Assembly (NCBI GenBank): GCA_035515515.1
Contig: DATJBC010000317.1
Span: 1-14,399 of the forward strand
Direction of reading: 5' to 3'
Length of the DNA stretch: 14,399 bases
From: DATJBC01 sp035515515
Lineage (GTDB): Bacteria; Actinomycetota; Acidimicrobiia; Acidimicrobiales; UBA8190
Part shown: in pieces, positions 6,901 through 13,834 of the stretch
Numbering within the stretch: the stretch's first letter is position 1
Layout of the letters: the number at the start of each line of letters is the position of its first letter
The notes under the pieces: model-generated
Seen by the model: only the letters and a program-made list of their open reading frames with translations
What the model was told of the DNA's origin: nothing
Databases searched by the model: none
Program-made: the position numbers and the translations under genes

Positions 6901-9900
6901 CGTCGCGCCGCGGGGCCCGACCATGCTCAGGCCGGCCACGCTCAGCCCGTGCCACTGGGGGCAGCTCCCCACCTCCACGTAGAGGCGGTGGCCCGCCCGG
7001 GGCAGGGTGCGGAAGCTGATCAGCCTGCCCCCGGCGTCGTTCGCGGCCATGATGCTGTAGCGCCCCGCCCCCAGGCGCCGGGGCGAGCTGAGCTCCAGCC
7101 AGTGGTAGGCGGCCAGGTCGGTGCCCGGGGCGACGCCCAGGGCGGTGATCCGGCTGGGGCCGCTCGAGGCCAGCACCACCTGGCCCACGCTCTGGTGGTC
7201 GACCCGGTGGGCGGCACCGTCGGCGCCCATCACCACCGACCCCGCGCCCGGACGCACCAGCGCGGCGCTGACGCCGTGCCCGGGGGCCAGGGGCGACACC
7301 GTGCCGTCGGCGTTGGCCGCGTACAGCGACACCGGAGGGTCGCCGGTGGCCTCGGGCACCACCACGTCGAAGCCGATGATCGACGAGCTCGGCGCGCCCG
7401 CCTGCCCGGCCCCCCCGGGGTCGACGGAGTTGGGCACGGCGCGGGCCACCTCCGTGGTGCCCCGCACCGCCAGGACCTCGGGCGGGGCCCGTCCCGTGGC
7501 GGGGTCGAAGGCCCATCCCTGGAGCTCGGCGGCGCCGGGGGACGTCACCGCCGTGCGGGCCGCCAGGGAGCGGGCCTGGCCGAGGCGGGGCGGGCTGTCC
7601 AGGAAGTCGGGCGCGCTGCCCCAGTCGCAGCCGGGGTTGGACAGGTAGAAGGCGGTGGCGTCGACGCGCGCCGGCGCCGGCGGCGGGGGCACCGAGGCGG
7701 CCAGGTCGGCGCGCACCATGAGGAACTGGCCGTCCACCACGCCCCAGGGCCGGTAGTGGCCGAGGAGGTAGTCGCTCACGTCGTAGTGGCGCACGGTGGC
7801 CTCGATGCCGTCCCACTGGGGCAGGCCGATGCCCGTGCCGTAGAAGACGACCACGGGCGGGCGGCTGCGCTCGAGGTCGGCGACCAGGGCGTGCTGGGCG
7901 TAGGCGGTGATGGCCATGCTCACCGTGAAGAAGCGCGTGCCCGGCACCCGGCCCAGGAGGAAGTAGAGCAGGCCGGGCTCGTCGTTGAAGTCGAACACCG
8001 GCGCGCCCGCCCCGGCCAGGGTGTCGAGGGAGGCGCCGAGGTGGCGCACCATGGCGGTGTCGATCATCCCCGGCAGGGCGTACCCCAGGCGGGCCAGCTG
8101 GGGCGGGCCGGGGGCGCTCGGGTGGAAGTGGCCGGCCACGTCCTCCACGGCGGAGACGGGGGCGGGCGCCGCGGCCACCAGCACCACCACGGTGGCCAGG
8201 GTCCCCAGGTGCCACGGCGCCAGGGCGGCCCGCCCGGTGCGCCCCGCCCGGCGCGTGAGGAGGGTGCGCAGCGCCCCGTCCAGCCAGTGCAGGCCGACCA
8301 CGGCCCACAGGATCACGAGGGGCAGGCTGACGGTGAAGACCTCCGCCATGTGGGGCGGGTCGGCCCGGGCCAGGACCTTGTCGAAGTAGGCCACCACGAA
8401 CAGGGCGCAGGCCACGAGCACCCAGTCCGAGACGTCCCAGCGCCGCCGCCCCCGCAGCATCCACACCACGCGCCACACCGTGGCCATCACCAGCAGGGCG
8501 GGCACCACGAGCTCGACGGTGGGCCCGAGCTGGGTCCCGATCCACGCCGCGGGCAGCGCCCCCGACAGGGCGTGGCCGGGCCCGAAGACGACGTAGTAGT
8601 CGACGAAGGCGCCCAGCGCGCCCGTGGCCGCCAGCACCACGACGGTGACGGCGGCCGCCACGGCGCCCGCCAGGAGGCACCAGCGCGTCCGGAACAGCGC
8701 CGGCCCCCACGCCCCGCCCCGGGGGCGCGCGGCGGCCTCGAAGAGCACCAGGGTGAGCACGACGCACGCCGCCATGAGGGCGGTCTCGGGCACCACGAGG
8801 GCCTGGGCCACCAGGGCGGCCGCCAAGGCCGCGCACCACAGCCGGCTGCGGCGCGCCAGGACGGCGGCGAAGAGGACGAGCACGAGGGGCAGGAAGGCGA
8901 AGCGGACGTAGCCCGAGGCCACGGCCTGGACGTCGGGGCTGAACACGAGCCCCGCGCCGGCCAGGCGGGCCGGCCCCAGCCACAGCACGCACACCGCCAC
9001 GAAGGCCGCCCCGGCCAGGCGGTTGCGCCGGGCGAAGAAGACGGCGAAGAGGTACAGCGACACCCACAGCAGCGGGATGAGGAAGACGGTGAACCCGGCG
9101 GTGGAGCCCCACCGGCTGGGGGCGAACACCGACAGCCCGAGCTGGCCCGAGAGGATGTCGGGGAAGACGCCGTGGATGACGTAGAGGTCCCGCCACGGCG
9201 CCAGCCCGTGCCCGAACGCCAGCTGGGCGCTGGAGAAGGTCTGCGCCTGGTCGAAGGCGAAGAAGGGCGTGTCGAGGGCGCCGGGCACGGTGGCCGCCAT
9301 CACCAGCAGCGCCACCGGGCCCACCACGTAGGTGAGGACCGCCGCCTCGGTGTCGGCGGCGCGCGCCGCGCCGGCGCCGCGCTGGCGGCGCACGTACCAC
9401 GCCACCAGGGCCGCCAGGGCGCCCACCACCAGCCACCACGGCATCCACGGGTAGCGCACCAGGCCGTGGGGGGAGCGCACCGCCACGGCCGTGGTGTGCG
9501 ACACGGCGTACACGAGGGGCACCACCACCAGGGCGGCGCCCCCGTTGACCACCGCCGCGGCCCGCCCGCCGCGCAGGAGGCGCCCGGCGCCGGCCACCGC
9601 CACCACGTAGGCCCCGCCCGCGGCCGCACCCCACGGCGACAGGCGGGCCCCGTGCCCGGCGGCGGCCACCCCCACGGCCACGGTCACGGTGAGCGCCGGC
9701 ACGGCGATGCGCCCCGCCCGGCGCAGGGCCCCCAGGGCCGCGGGCGCCTCCTCGTGGCCGGCGTCGGGGGTGGCGCGGCGCGTCACCACCGGCAGCACGG
9801 GCGCCCGGGCGGCGCCCGGGACCGGCCGGGCGCGTCCCGCCAGGAGCACGTACAGGGCGGTGGCCAGCGCCGGGAAGGCCAGGACGATCAGGTAGAAGGC

Positions 9901-10122
9901 GTCGAAGTACCGGTGGAGGTCGAAGTCGGCGAAGATCGGGTAGCCGACGACGTCGGTGGTCACCGACAGCTGGTGCGGCACGAGCTGCCACGCCAGCGCG
10001 CACAGGGCGGCGGCCACGCCCAGGGCCGCGCCCAGGCGCCCCGCGACGGCGACGCCGCCGGTGCGCGGCGCGCCGGACCCCTCGGCAGCTGTGTCAGGCG
10101 CCCCCGCTACGGGACGAGCCAC
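6871..10122 (-). CDS. Large GT-C-like membrane protein with C-terminal exoplasmic beta domains
   Basis: A protein of about 1083 residues. Residues 30-650 hold many transmembrane helices. An early exoplasmic loop reads VVGYPIFADFDLHRYFDA (58-75), and a later loop has FFAFDQAQTF (about 287) and PWRDLYVIHG (about 306), polar and acidic loops like those of membrane glycosyltransferases using polyprenyl-phosphate donors. After residue 650 the protein is soluble and probably extracytoplasmic. One segment contains QGWAFDPATGR (about 867), the start of a GWAxD-type beta-sandwich, and another ends YVEVGSCPQWHG near the C-terminus. Such fusions are common in uncharacterised actinobacterial GT-C proteins; donor and acceptor are unknown. 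The start is uncertain. GTG at 10122 overlaps the lipoprotein gene by 16 bp and gives a short cytoplasmic tail before the first helix. There is no clear ribosome binding site. A GTG about 35 codons further in would cut into the first helix. Confidence 0.8.
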   Translation of the reverse strand: MARPVAGAPDTAAEGSGAPRTGGVAVAGRLGAALGVAAALCALAWQLVPHQLSVTTDVVGYPIFADFDLHRYFDAFYLIVLAFPALATALYVLLAGRARPVPGAARAPVLPVVTRRATPDAGHEEAPAALGALRRAGRIAVPALTVTVAVGVAAAGHGARLSPWGAAAGGAYVVAVAGAGRLLRGGRAAAVVNGGAALVVVPLVYAVSHTTAVAVRSPHGLVRYPWMPWWLVVGALAALVAWYVRRQRGAGAARAADTEAAVLTYVVGPVALLVMAATVPGALDTPFFAFDQAQTFSSAQLAFGHGLAPWRDLYVIHGVFPDILSGQLGLSVFAPSRWGSTAGFTVFLIPLLWVSLYLFAVFFARRNRLAGAAFVAVCVLWLGPARLAGAGLVFSPDVQAVASGYVRFAFLPLVLVLFAAVLARRSRLWCAALAAALVAQALVVPETALMAACVVLTLVLFEAAARPRGGAWGPALFRTRWCLLAGAVAAAVTVVVLAATGALGAFVDYYVVFGPGHALSGALPAAWIGTQLGPTVELVVPALLVMATVWRVVWMLRGRRRWDVSDWVLVACALFVVAYFDKVLARADPPHMAEVFTVSLPLVILWAVVGLHWLDGALRTLLTRRAGRTGRAALAPWHLGTLATVVVLVAAAPAPVSAVEDVAGHFHPSAPGPPQLARLGYALPGMIDTAMVRHLGASLDTLAGAGAPVFDFNDEPGLLYFLLGRVPGTRFFTVSMAITAYAQHALVADLERSRPPVVVFYGTGIGLPQWDGIEATVRHYDVSDYLLGHYRPWGVVDGQFLMVRADLAASVPPPPAPARVDATAFYLSNPGCDWGSAPDFLDSPPRLGQARSLAARTAVTSPGAAELQGWAFDPATGRAPPEVLAVRGTTEVARAVPNSVDPGGAGQAGAPSSSIIGFDVVVPEATGDPPVSLYAANADGTVSPLAPGHGVSAALVRPGAGSVVMGADGAAHRVDHQSVGQVVLASSGPSRITALGVAPGTDLAAYHWLELSSPRRLGAGRYSIMAANDAGGRLISFRTLPRAGHRLYVEVGSCPQWHGLSVAGLSMVGPRGATSPPSVRLLR

Positions 10123-10628
10123 TCGCCATATTTGCTGGCACCCCCCGCGGCGGGCCAGAACTGCACCTTCTGCACGGTCGCCGAGGTGGGCACCTCGAAG
10201 GCCACGCAGCTCGTGCCGCTCTTGCCGGCGGCGAGGTGGTACGCGGAGCCGGAGGTGCCGCTGCACTCCGTCAGGCTGATGTGGGCGGGCGAGTACGTCT
10301 GGCCGTCCGAGGCGATGACGTCGGCATCGGCGTTGGCGTCACCGGCGATGCCGTCGCCGGAGTTGTTGGTCAGCATGAACAGCGCCGCCACGAAGCGCCG
10401 ACCGTGCTTGGGCGTGGCGTTGCCGGTGGCGTGCGCCGGGTCCACCACCTGAGAGAGCTCGATCGAGAACTTGTGGCCCGCCCCGGTGAGCAGCGCCAGC
10501 GTGTCACCGCTGTGCGCCACGCCGGAGGACCCGGAAGGGTGGTTCACGAGCGTGGCCTGTGCGCTGGAGCAACTGGCGATCAGGGCGCCCACCGCCACCG
10601 CGCCGACGACCATCTTGATCTTCCTCAT
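10107..10628 (-). CDS. Secreted lipoprotein, DUF4352-like
   Basis: A 173-residue predicted lipoprotein. The N-terminus MRKIKMVVGAVAVGALIASC has a positively charged n-region, a hydrophobic core and a lipobox (IASC, lipidated Cys20). The mature part has a short Ser/Gly linker, then a beta-rich domain (about 42-165) with HKFSIELSQVVDP, FVAALFMLTNNSGDG and VIASDGQTYSP. This layout recalls DUF4352/telomeric-repeat-like extracellular immunoglobulin-fold domains, but the assignment is by pattern only. Two further cysteines, C122 and C141, could form a disulfide. The ATG has a good AGGGGG ribosome binding site (10633-10638 on the plus strand) and a TAAGAT -10 box further up. The gene end overlaps the start of the large membrane protein by 16 bp, so the two are probably co-transcribed. 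Function unknown; it may be an envelope partner of that protein. Confidence 0.85.
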   Translation of the reverse strand: MRKIKMVVGAVAVGALIASCSSAQATLVNHPSGSSGVAHSGDTLALLTGAGHKFSIELSQVVDPAHATGNATPKHGRRFVAALFMLTNNSGDGIAGDANADADVIASDGQTYSPAHISLTECSGTSGSAYHLAAGKSGTSCVAFEVPTSATVQKVQFWPAAGGASKYGEWLVP

Positions 10629-10653
10629 CGAACCCCCTGTCCGGATCGGTGCG

Positions 10654-10659
10654 ATCTTA
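10654..10659 (-). promoter_or_regulatory. Candidate -10 box of the lipoprotein gene
   Basis: On the minus strand this reads TAAGAT, a good TAnnnT match, 25 bases before the ATG at 10628. The predicted transcript start, near 10647, leaves a leader of about 20 bases that contains the AGGGGG ribosome binding site. No clear -35 element was recognised. It points away from the promoter at 10706. Confidence 0.5.
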
Positions 10660-10705
10660 CGCGAAGGCGCAGGTGTGATGCCGGTCGAGGGCAGGTGGTC
10701 GTCGT

Positions 10706-10711
10706 TACACT
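10706..10711 (+). promoter_or_regulatory. Candidate leaderless promoter of the YfhO-like gene
   Basis: TACACT ends seven bases before the ATG at 10719, so transcription would start at or next to the A of the start codon. There is no ribosome binding site between them. This is the usual arrangement of leaderless actinobacterial genes, and the sulfotransferase gene in this window shows the same spacing. The -35 region is not convincing. Confidence 0.5.
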
Positions 10712-10718
10712 GCCCGCC

Positions 10719-13040
10719 ATGCGCGATGGGCGGGCCTGGCCCCGGTGGGCGCCCGATGCCCTCGGACTGCTGTGGACCGTGGCGGCGGCGTTGGCGGTCA
10801 TGGCCCCCGTGCTGCGCCCGGGCGTGTCGCTCGGCTCCTACGACCTGTTGTCGCGCATCGGCCTCACGGCGCAGCCGCACGTGCCCGTGCACAGCCTGTT
10901 CCCCGCCGACCAGATCCTCTACTTCGTCCCGCTGACCAACCTGGCCTGGCACCAGGTCCACAGCGGGCAGTGGCCGTTGTGGAACCCCTACAACGTGATG
11001 GGCGTGCCGCTCGCCTTCAGCTGGCAGTCCGGCGTGTTCAGCCTGCCGCTGGCGCTGTCGTACCTCGCGCCCGTGCACGACGCCTACATGGTCATCGTCC
11101 TGGCCAAGCTGGTCATCGCCGGGACGGGCGCGTACACGCTGTGCCGCGTGCTCGGCCTGCGGCCGCTCAGCGCGGCGTTCGGGGGCACCGCCTTCGAGCT
11201 GTCGGGCCCCATGGTGCACTACTCGGGCTGGGCCATGACCGGCGTCACCTGCTACGCGGGCTTCATCGTGGCGGCCACCGTGCTGCTCGTGCGCGGGCGC
11301 CGTCGCGTGCGCCACAGCGCGTTCCTGGCGGCCTCGATCGCCCTGGCCGTCTACGGAGGGCATCCCGAGAGCCTGGTGGTCCTGGCCGTCTCGTACGTGG
11401 TCTTCGTGGCGGTGGTGATGGCGCTGCGGGCGCGCGCCCCGGGCCAGGCGCTGCGCCGCCCGGTGACCGACGTGGTGGTGGCGGCCGCCTGCGGGGCGGG
11501 CCTGGGCGCGCCCCTGTTGCTGCCGGGGCTGCAGGTCGCCCAGCTGTCGGGGCGCGCCGCGGCGTCGGGCGGGGCCGCCTACCCCCTGTCGCACCTGTCG
11601 GACCTGGCGGTGGGGCTCCAGGGGACCGACTTCCGGGTGCCCTCGCCCTACCTGGGGGTCCTGGGCGTGGTCCTGGCCGTCGTGGGGGCCCGCCTGTGGT
11701 GGCGGCGCCCCGAGGTGAAGGGCCTCGTGGCCGTGGTCGTGGTGGGCCTGGTGCTCACCTACCAGAGCCCCTTCACCGGCGTCCTGCAGCACGCCCCGCT
11801 GGCGGGGCGCATCACCTGGAACCGCGACGTGATGCTCGTGGGCCTGGCCGTGGCCGTGCTGGCCGCCTACGGCCTGGAGGCGGTGGTGGGCGGCCGGGGG
11901 CGCGACCAGGCCCGGCGCTGGGCCCTGGGCGGGCTCGGGGCCGCCCTCCTCGTGGTGGGGGCCGTGGGCGCGGCGGTGGCGAGCGGGGTCCAGCACACCT
12001 CGGGGGGCGACCGGGCCCCGCTGGCCTGGGCGGCCGCCGAGGCGGTGGTGGGGCTGGCCCTGGTGGCCTGGGCGGTGCCCGGCGGGGGCGCCCACGGCCG
12101 GGCGGGGCCCCCGGCGGGCCGTCGCCTGTTGGGCCCGGCGCTGCTCGCCCTGCAGAGCGCCCTGCTCGTGGCGCTCGGGGTGTCGTTCTGGTCGATCAGC
12201 GCGCAGCCCTTCCCCACCACCGCCGCGCTGCGCACCCTCGAGCAGACGGTGGGCCACGCCACGGTGGGCGTCGGGCCGTGCCGGCCGCTGCCCTTCTCGC
12301 CCCCGTACTCCACCGAGCCCGGCATCCGCCCCAACGCCAACGTCGCCTACGGCGTGCACGAGTTCGCCGTGTACGAGCCGGTGCTGCCCAGCTTCTACTA
12401 CCGGTCGTGGACGTCGGTGAGCGGTCGGCAGCTGCGCTCGGACCTGCGGCGCGTGGGGCTGTTCTGCCCCCAGCTGACCAGCGCCGACGAGGCCCGGGTG
12501 TACGGGGTGAGCTACCTGCTCGAGGCGCCCGGCGCGCCCGCCCCCCAGGGCGCCACCGCCGTGCGCACGATCGCGGGCGAGACCCTCTACCACGTGTCGG
12601 GCACGGGGGCGGCCACGCTCTCCGCGCTCCCCCCGGCGGGCCGGCCGCTGGCGGACGGCGCCCCGGCGGCGCCGGTGCCCGTGGGCCACCCCACCGACGC
12701 CTCCTGGGAGATCCGCACCGACCGGGGCGCCACCTCGGTGCTGCGCCTGCGCCTCACCGCCCTGCCGGGCTGGCACGCCACCATCGACGGCCGGCCCCTG
12801 GCCCTCAGCACCTGGGGCAACGGCGCCATGTGGCAGGCCACCGTCCCCCCCGGGCGCCACGTGGTCGAGCTCAGCTACTGGCCGGGGCCCTTCAGCGCCG
12901 GGCTGGTGGTGGCGGGGGCCGTGGCGGCCGGGCTGGTGGTGGCGGGGGCCGTGGGCGGGCGGCGGGGCCGCGCTCAGCGCGCCGCGGCCTCCCCCTCCCA
13001 CAGCCGGGTGCCCAGCAGCGCGAACAGCTCCTCGTTGTAG
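10719..13040 (+). CDS. YfhO-family membrane protein (GT-C-like)
   Basis: A protein of 773 residues. The N-terminal loop after the first helix carries the family pattern: PVLRPGVSLGSYDLL (30-44), then SGQWPLWNPYNVMGVPLAF (82-100) and a Gln/Ser-rich SWQSGVF. About ten more transmembrane helices follow to around residue 500, then an exoplasmic domain. The C-terminal end shows the typical YfhO module LPGWHATIDGRPL (about 681-693) and PPGRHVVELSYWPGPF, followed by a last helix. YfhO proteins are implicated in glycosylation of lipoteichoic acid and other surface polymers in Firmicutes; the role in actinomycetes is not settled. The final helix is coded by an exact tandem duplication of AGLVVAGAV. 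The ATG start is supported by a -10 box placed for leaderless expression. The last 67 bp overlap the convergent sulfotransferase gene, so the terminal residues after GRRGR may be unconserved tail. Confidence 0.85.
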   Translation: MRDGRAWPRWAPDALGLLWTVAAALAVMAPVLRPGVSLGSYDLLSRIGLTAQPHVPVHSLFPADQILYFVPLTNLAWHQVHSGQWPLWNPYNVMGVPLAFSWQSGVFSLPLALSYLAPVHDAYMVIVLAKLVIAGTGAYTLCRVLGLRPLSAAFGGTAFELSGPMVHYSGWAMTGVTCYAGFIVAATVLLVRGRRRVRHSAFLAASIALAVYGGHPESLVVLAVSYVVFVAVVMALRARAPGQALRRPVTDVVVAAACGAGLGAPLLLPGLQVAQLSGRAAASGGAAYPLSHLSDLAVGLQGTDFRVPSPYLGVLGVVLAVVGARLWWRRPEVKGLVAVVVVGLVLTYQSPFTGVLQHAPLAGRITWNRDVMLVGLAVAVLAAYGLEAVVGGRGRDQARRWALGGLGAALLVVGAVGAAVASGVQHTSGGDRAPLAWAAAEAVVGLALVAWAVPGGGAHGRAGPPAGRRLLGPALLALQSALLVALGVSFWSISAQPFPTTAALRTLEQTVGHATVGVGPCRPLPFSPPYSTEPGIRPNANVAYGVHEFAVYEPVLPSFYYRSWTSVSGRQLRSDLRRVGLFCPQLTSADEARVYGVSYLLEAPGAPAPQGATAVRTIAGETLYHVSGTGAATLSALPPAGRPLADGAPAAPVPVGHPTDASWEIRTDRGATSVLRLRLTALPGWHATIDGRPLALSTWGNGAMWQATVPPGRHVVELSYWPGPFSAGLVVAGAVAAGLVVAGAVGGRRGRAQRAAASPSHSRVPSSANSSSL
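12897..12956 (+). repeat. 30-bp tandem duplication inside the last helix of the YfhO-like gene
   Basis: Two adjacent 30-bp units, 12897-12926 and 12927-12956, are identical over their first 28 bases. They code AGLVVAGAVA and AGLVVAGAVG. The unit is in frame, so the helix is formed by a duplicated ten-residue segment. Near-perfect identity at synonymous sites implies recent duplication. Confidence 0.9.
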
Positions 13041-13834
13041 GGCGCGAAGTAGCGCCGCAGCGACGCCAGCACGGCGGGGTCGGTGCCGTCGGCGCGCCGG
13101 GCGTCGTTGAGGCTCGGGAACGGGGCGCCGTGCTCGCCCAGGCCGAGCCACCGGGCCACGCGCCCCGGCGCGGCGGGGTCGGCGAAGAGCTGTTCGCTCT
13201 CCACCACCAGGATGCGGTCCCGCGCCACGTGGGCGTACCAGCGCTGGAGCTGTTCGGCGTAGCGGCCCCGGGCGGCGTAGGCGAAGTGCAGGTGCGCGTA
13301 GCTGGGCTCGCCCCGCAGGACCCGCTCGGCCGACCCCGCCAGCCGCCCCTCCTCGAGGGCCAGGGCCCTGTCCAAGGGCTCGGTCTCCGCCTTGAGGCGA
13401 CGCTCGTGCCAGTAGTGCGACACGGCCCGTTGCACGGGGTCGCGCAGCACCGCCACGAAGCGGGTGCGCGCCGGCAGGTCGCGCGCCACGCGCTCGGGCG
13501 CCAGGGGGTGGAACAGCAGGTACGGCGTGGCCTCGCCCGTGATCAGCCCGGGCCGCCGCACGGGGAAGTGCGCCCGGTACCAGCGCGGGCCCCGGCCGTA
13601 GTGGAGGTCGAAGTAGTGCACCTCCTTGCGGCTGGCGGGCGCCACCCCGGGGTGGCCGCTCAGCCAGTCGTAGAGCGAGGTCGTGCCGCCGCGCTGGGCG
13701 CCGATGATCACGAAGTCGGGGAAGGGCCGCGCCGCCACCGAGAGCCGGCGCCAGGCACGCTCCGCCACGGGCGCCGCGTGGGCGCCCAGCGTCCTCAACG
13801 ACCCCGGCGCCGCCCTCCCGCGCTCCTCCCCCAT
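12974..13834 (-). CDS. PAPS-dependent sulfotransferase (Sulfotransfer_1 family)
   Basis: A 286-residue sulfotransferase of the NodH/heparan-sulfotransferase-like group, transferring sulfate from PAPS to a hydroxyl or amino group, usually of a sugar. The 5'-phosphosulfate-binding loop is FVIIGAQRGGTTSLYDWL (residues 41-58). KEVHYFD (70-76) is the typical conserved Lys/Glu/Phe-Asp segment. The 3'-phosphate-binding motif is VAVLRDPVQRAVSHYWH, with R131 and S139. A C-terminal LNDARRADGTDP and RYFAPYNEELF segment matches the PAPS-contacting and end region of the family. No signal peptide is evident, so it acts in the cytoplasm. The ATG at 13834 lies seven bases after a TATCCT -10 box, as in leaderless genes. 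The start lies within the end of the upstream surface-protein frame (40-bp overlap), and the 3' end overlaps the YfhO-like gene by 67 bp. A sulfated surface glycan is the likely product, by context. Confidence 0.88.
   Translation of the reverse strand: MGEERGRAAPGSLRTLGAHAAPVAERAWRRLSVAARPFPDFVIIGAQRGGTTSLYDWLSGHPGVAPASRKEVHYFDLHYGRGPRWYRAHFPVRRPGLITGEATPYLLFHPLAPERVARDLPARTRFVAVLRDPVQRAVSHYWHERRLKAETEPLDRALALEEGRLAGSAERVLRGEPSYAHLHFAYAARGRYAEQLQRWYAHVARDRILVVESEQLFADPAAPGRVARWLGLGEHGAPFPSLNDARRADGTDPAVLASLRRYFAPYNEELFALLGTRLWEGEAAAR

Noticed and set aside
6949..10452. Open plus-strand frame of over 1100 codons opposite the large membrane protein and the lipoprotein
   Set aside because: Its translation is rich in His, Gly, Arg, Gln and Pro with no recognisable domain, as expected for the antisense of GC-rich coding DNA. 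The minus-strand frame has helices, a family-like C-terminal module and a lipoprotein signal.
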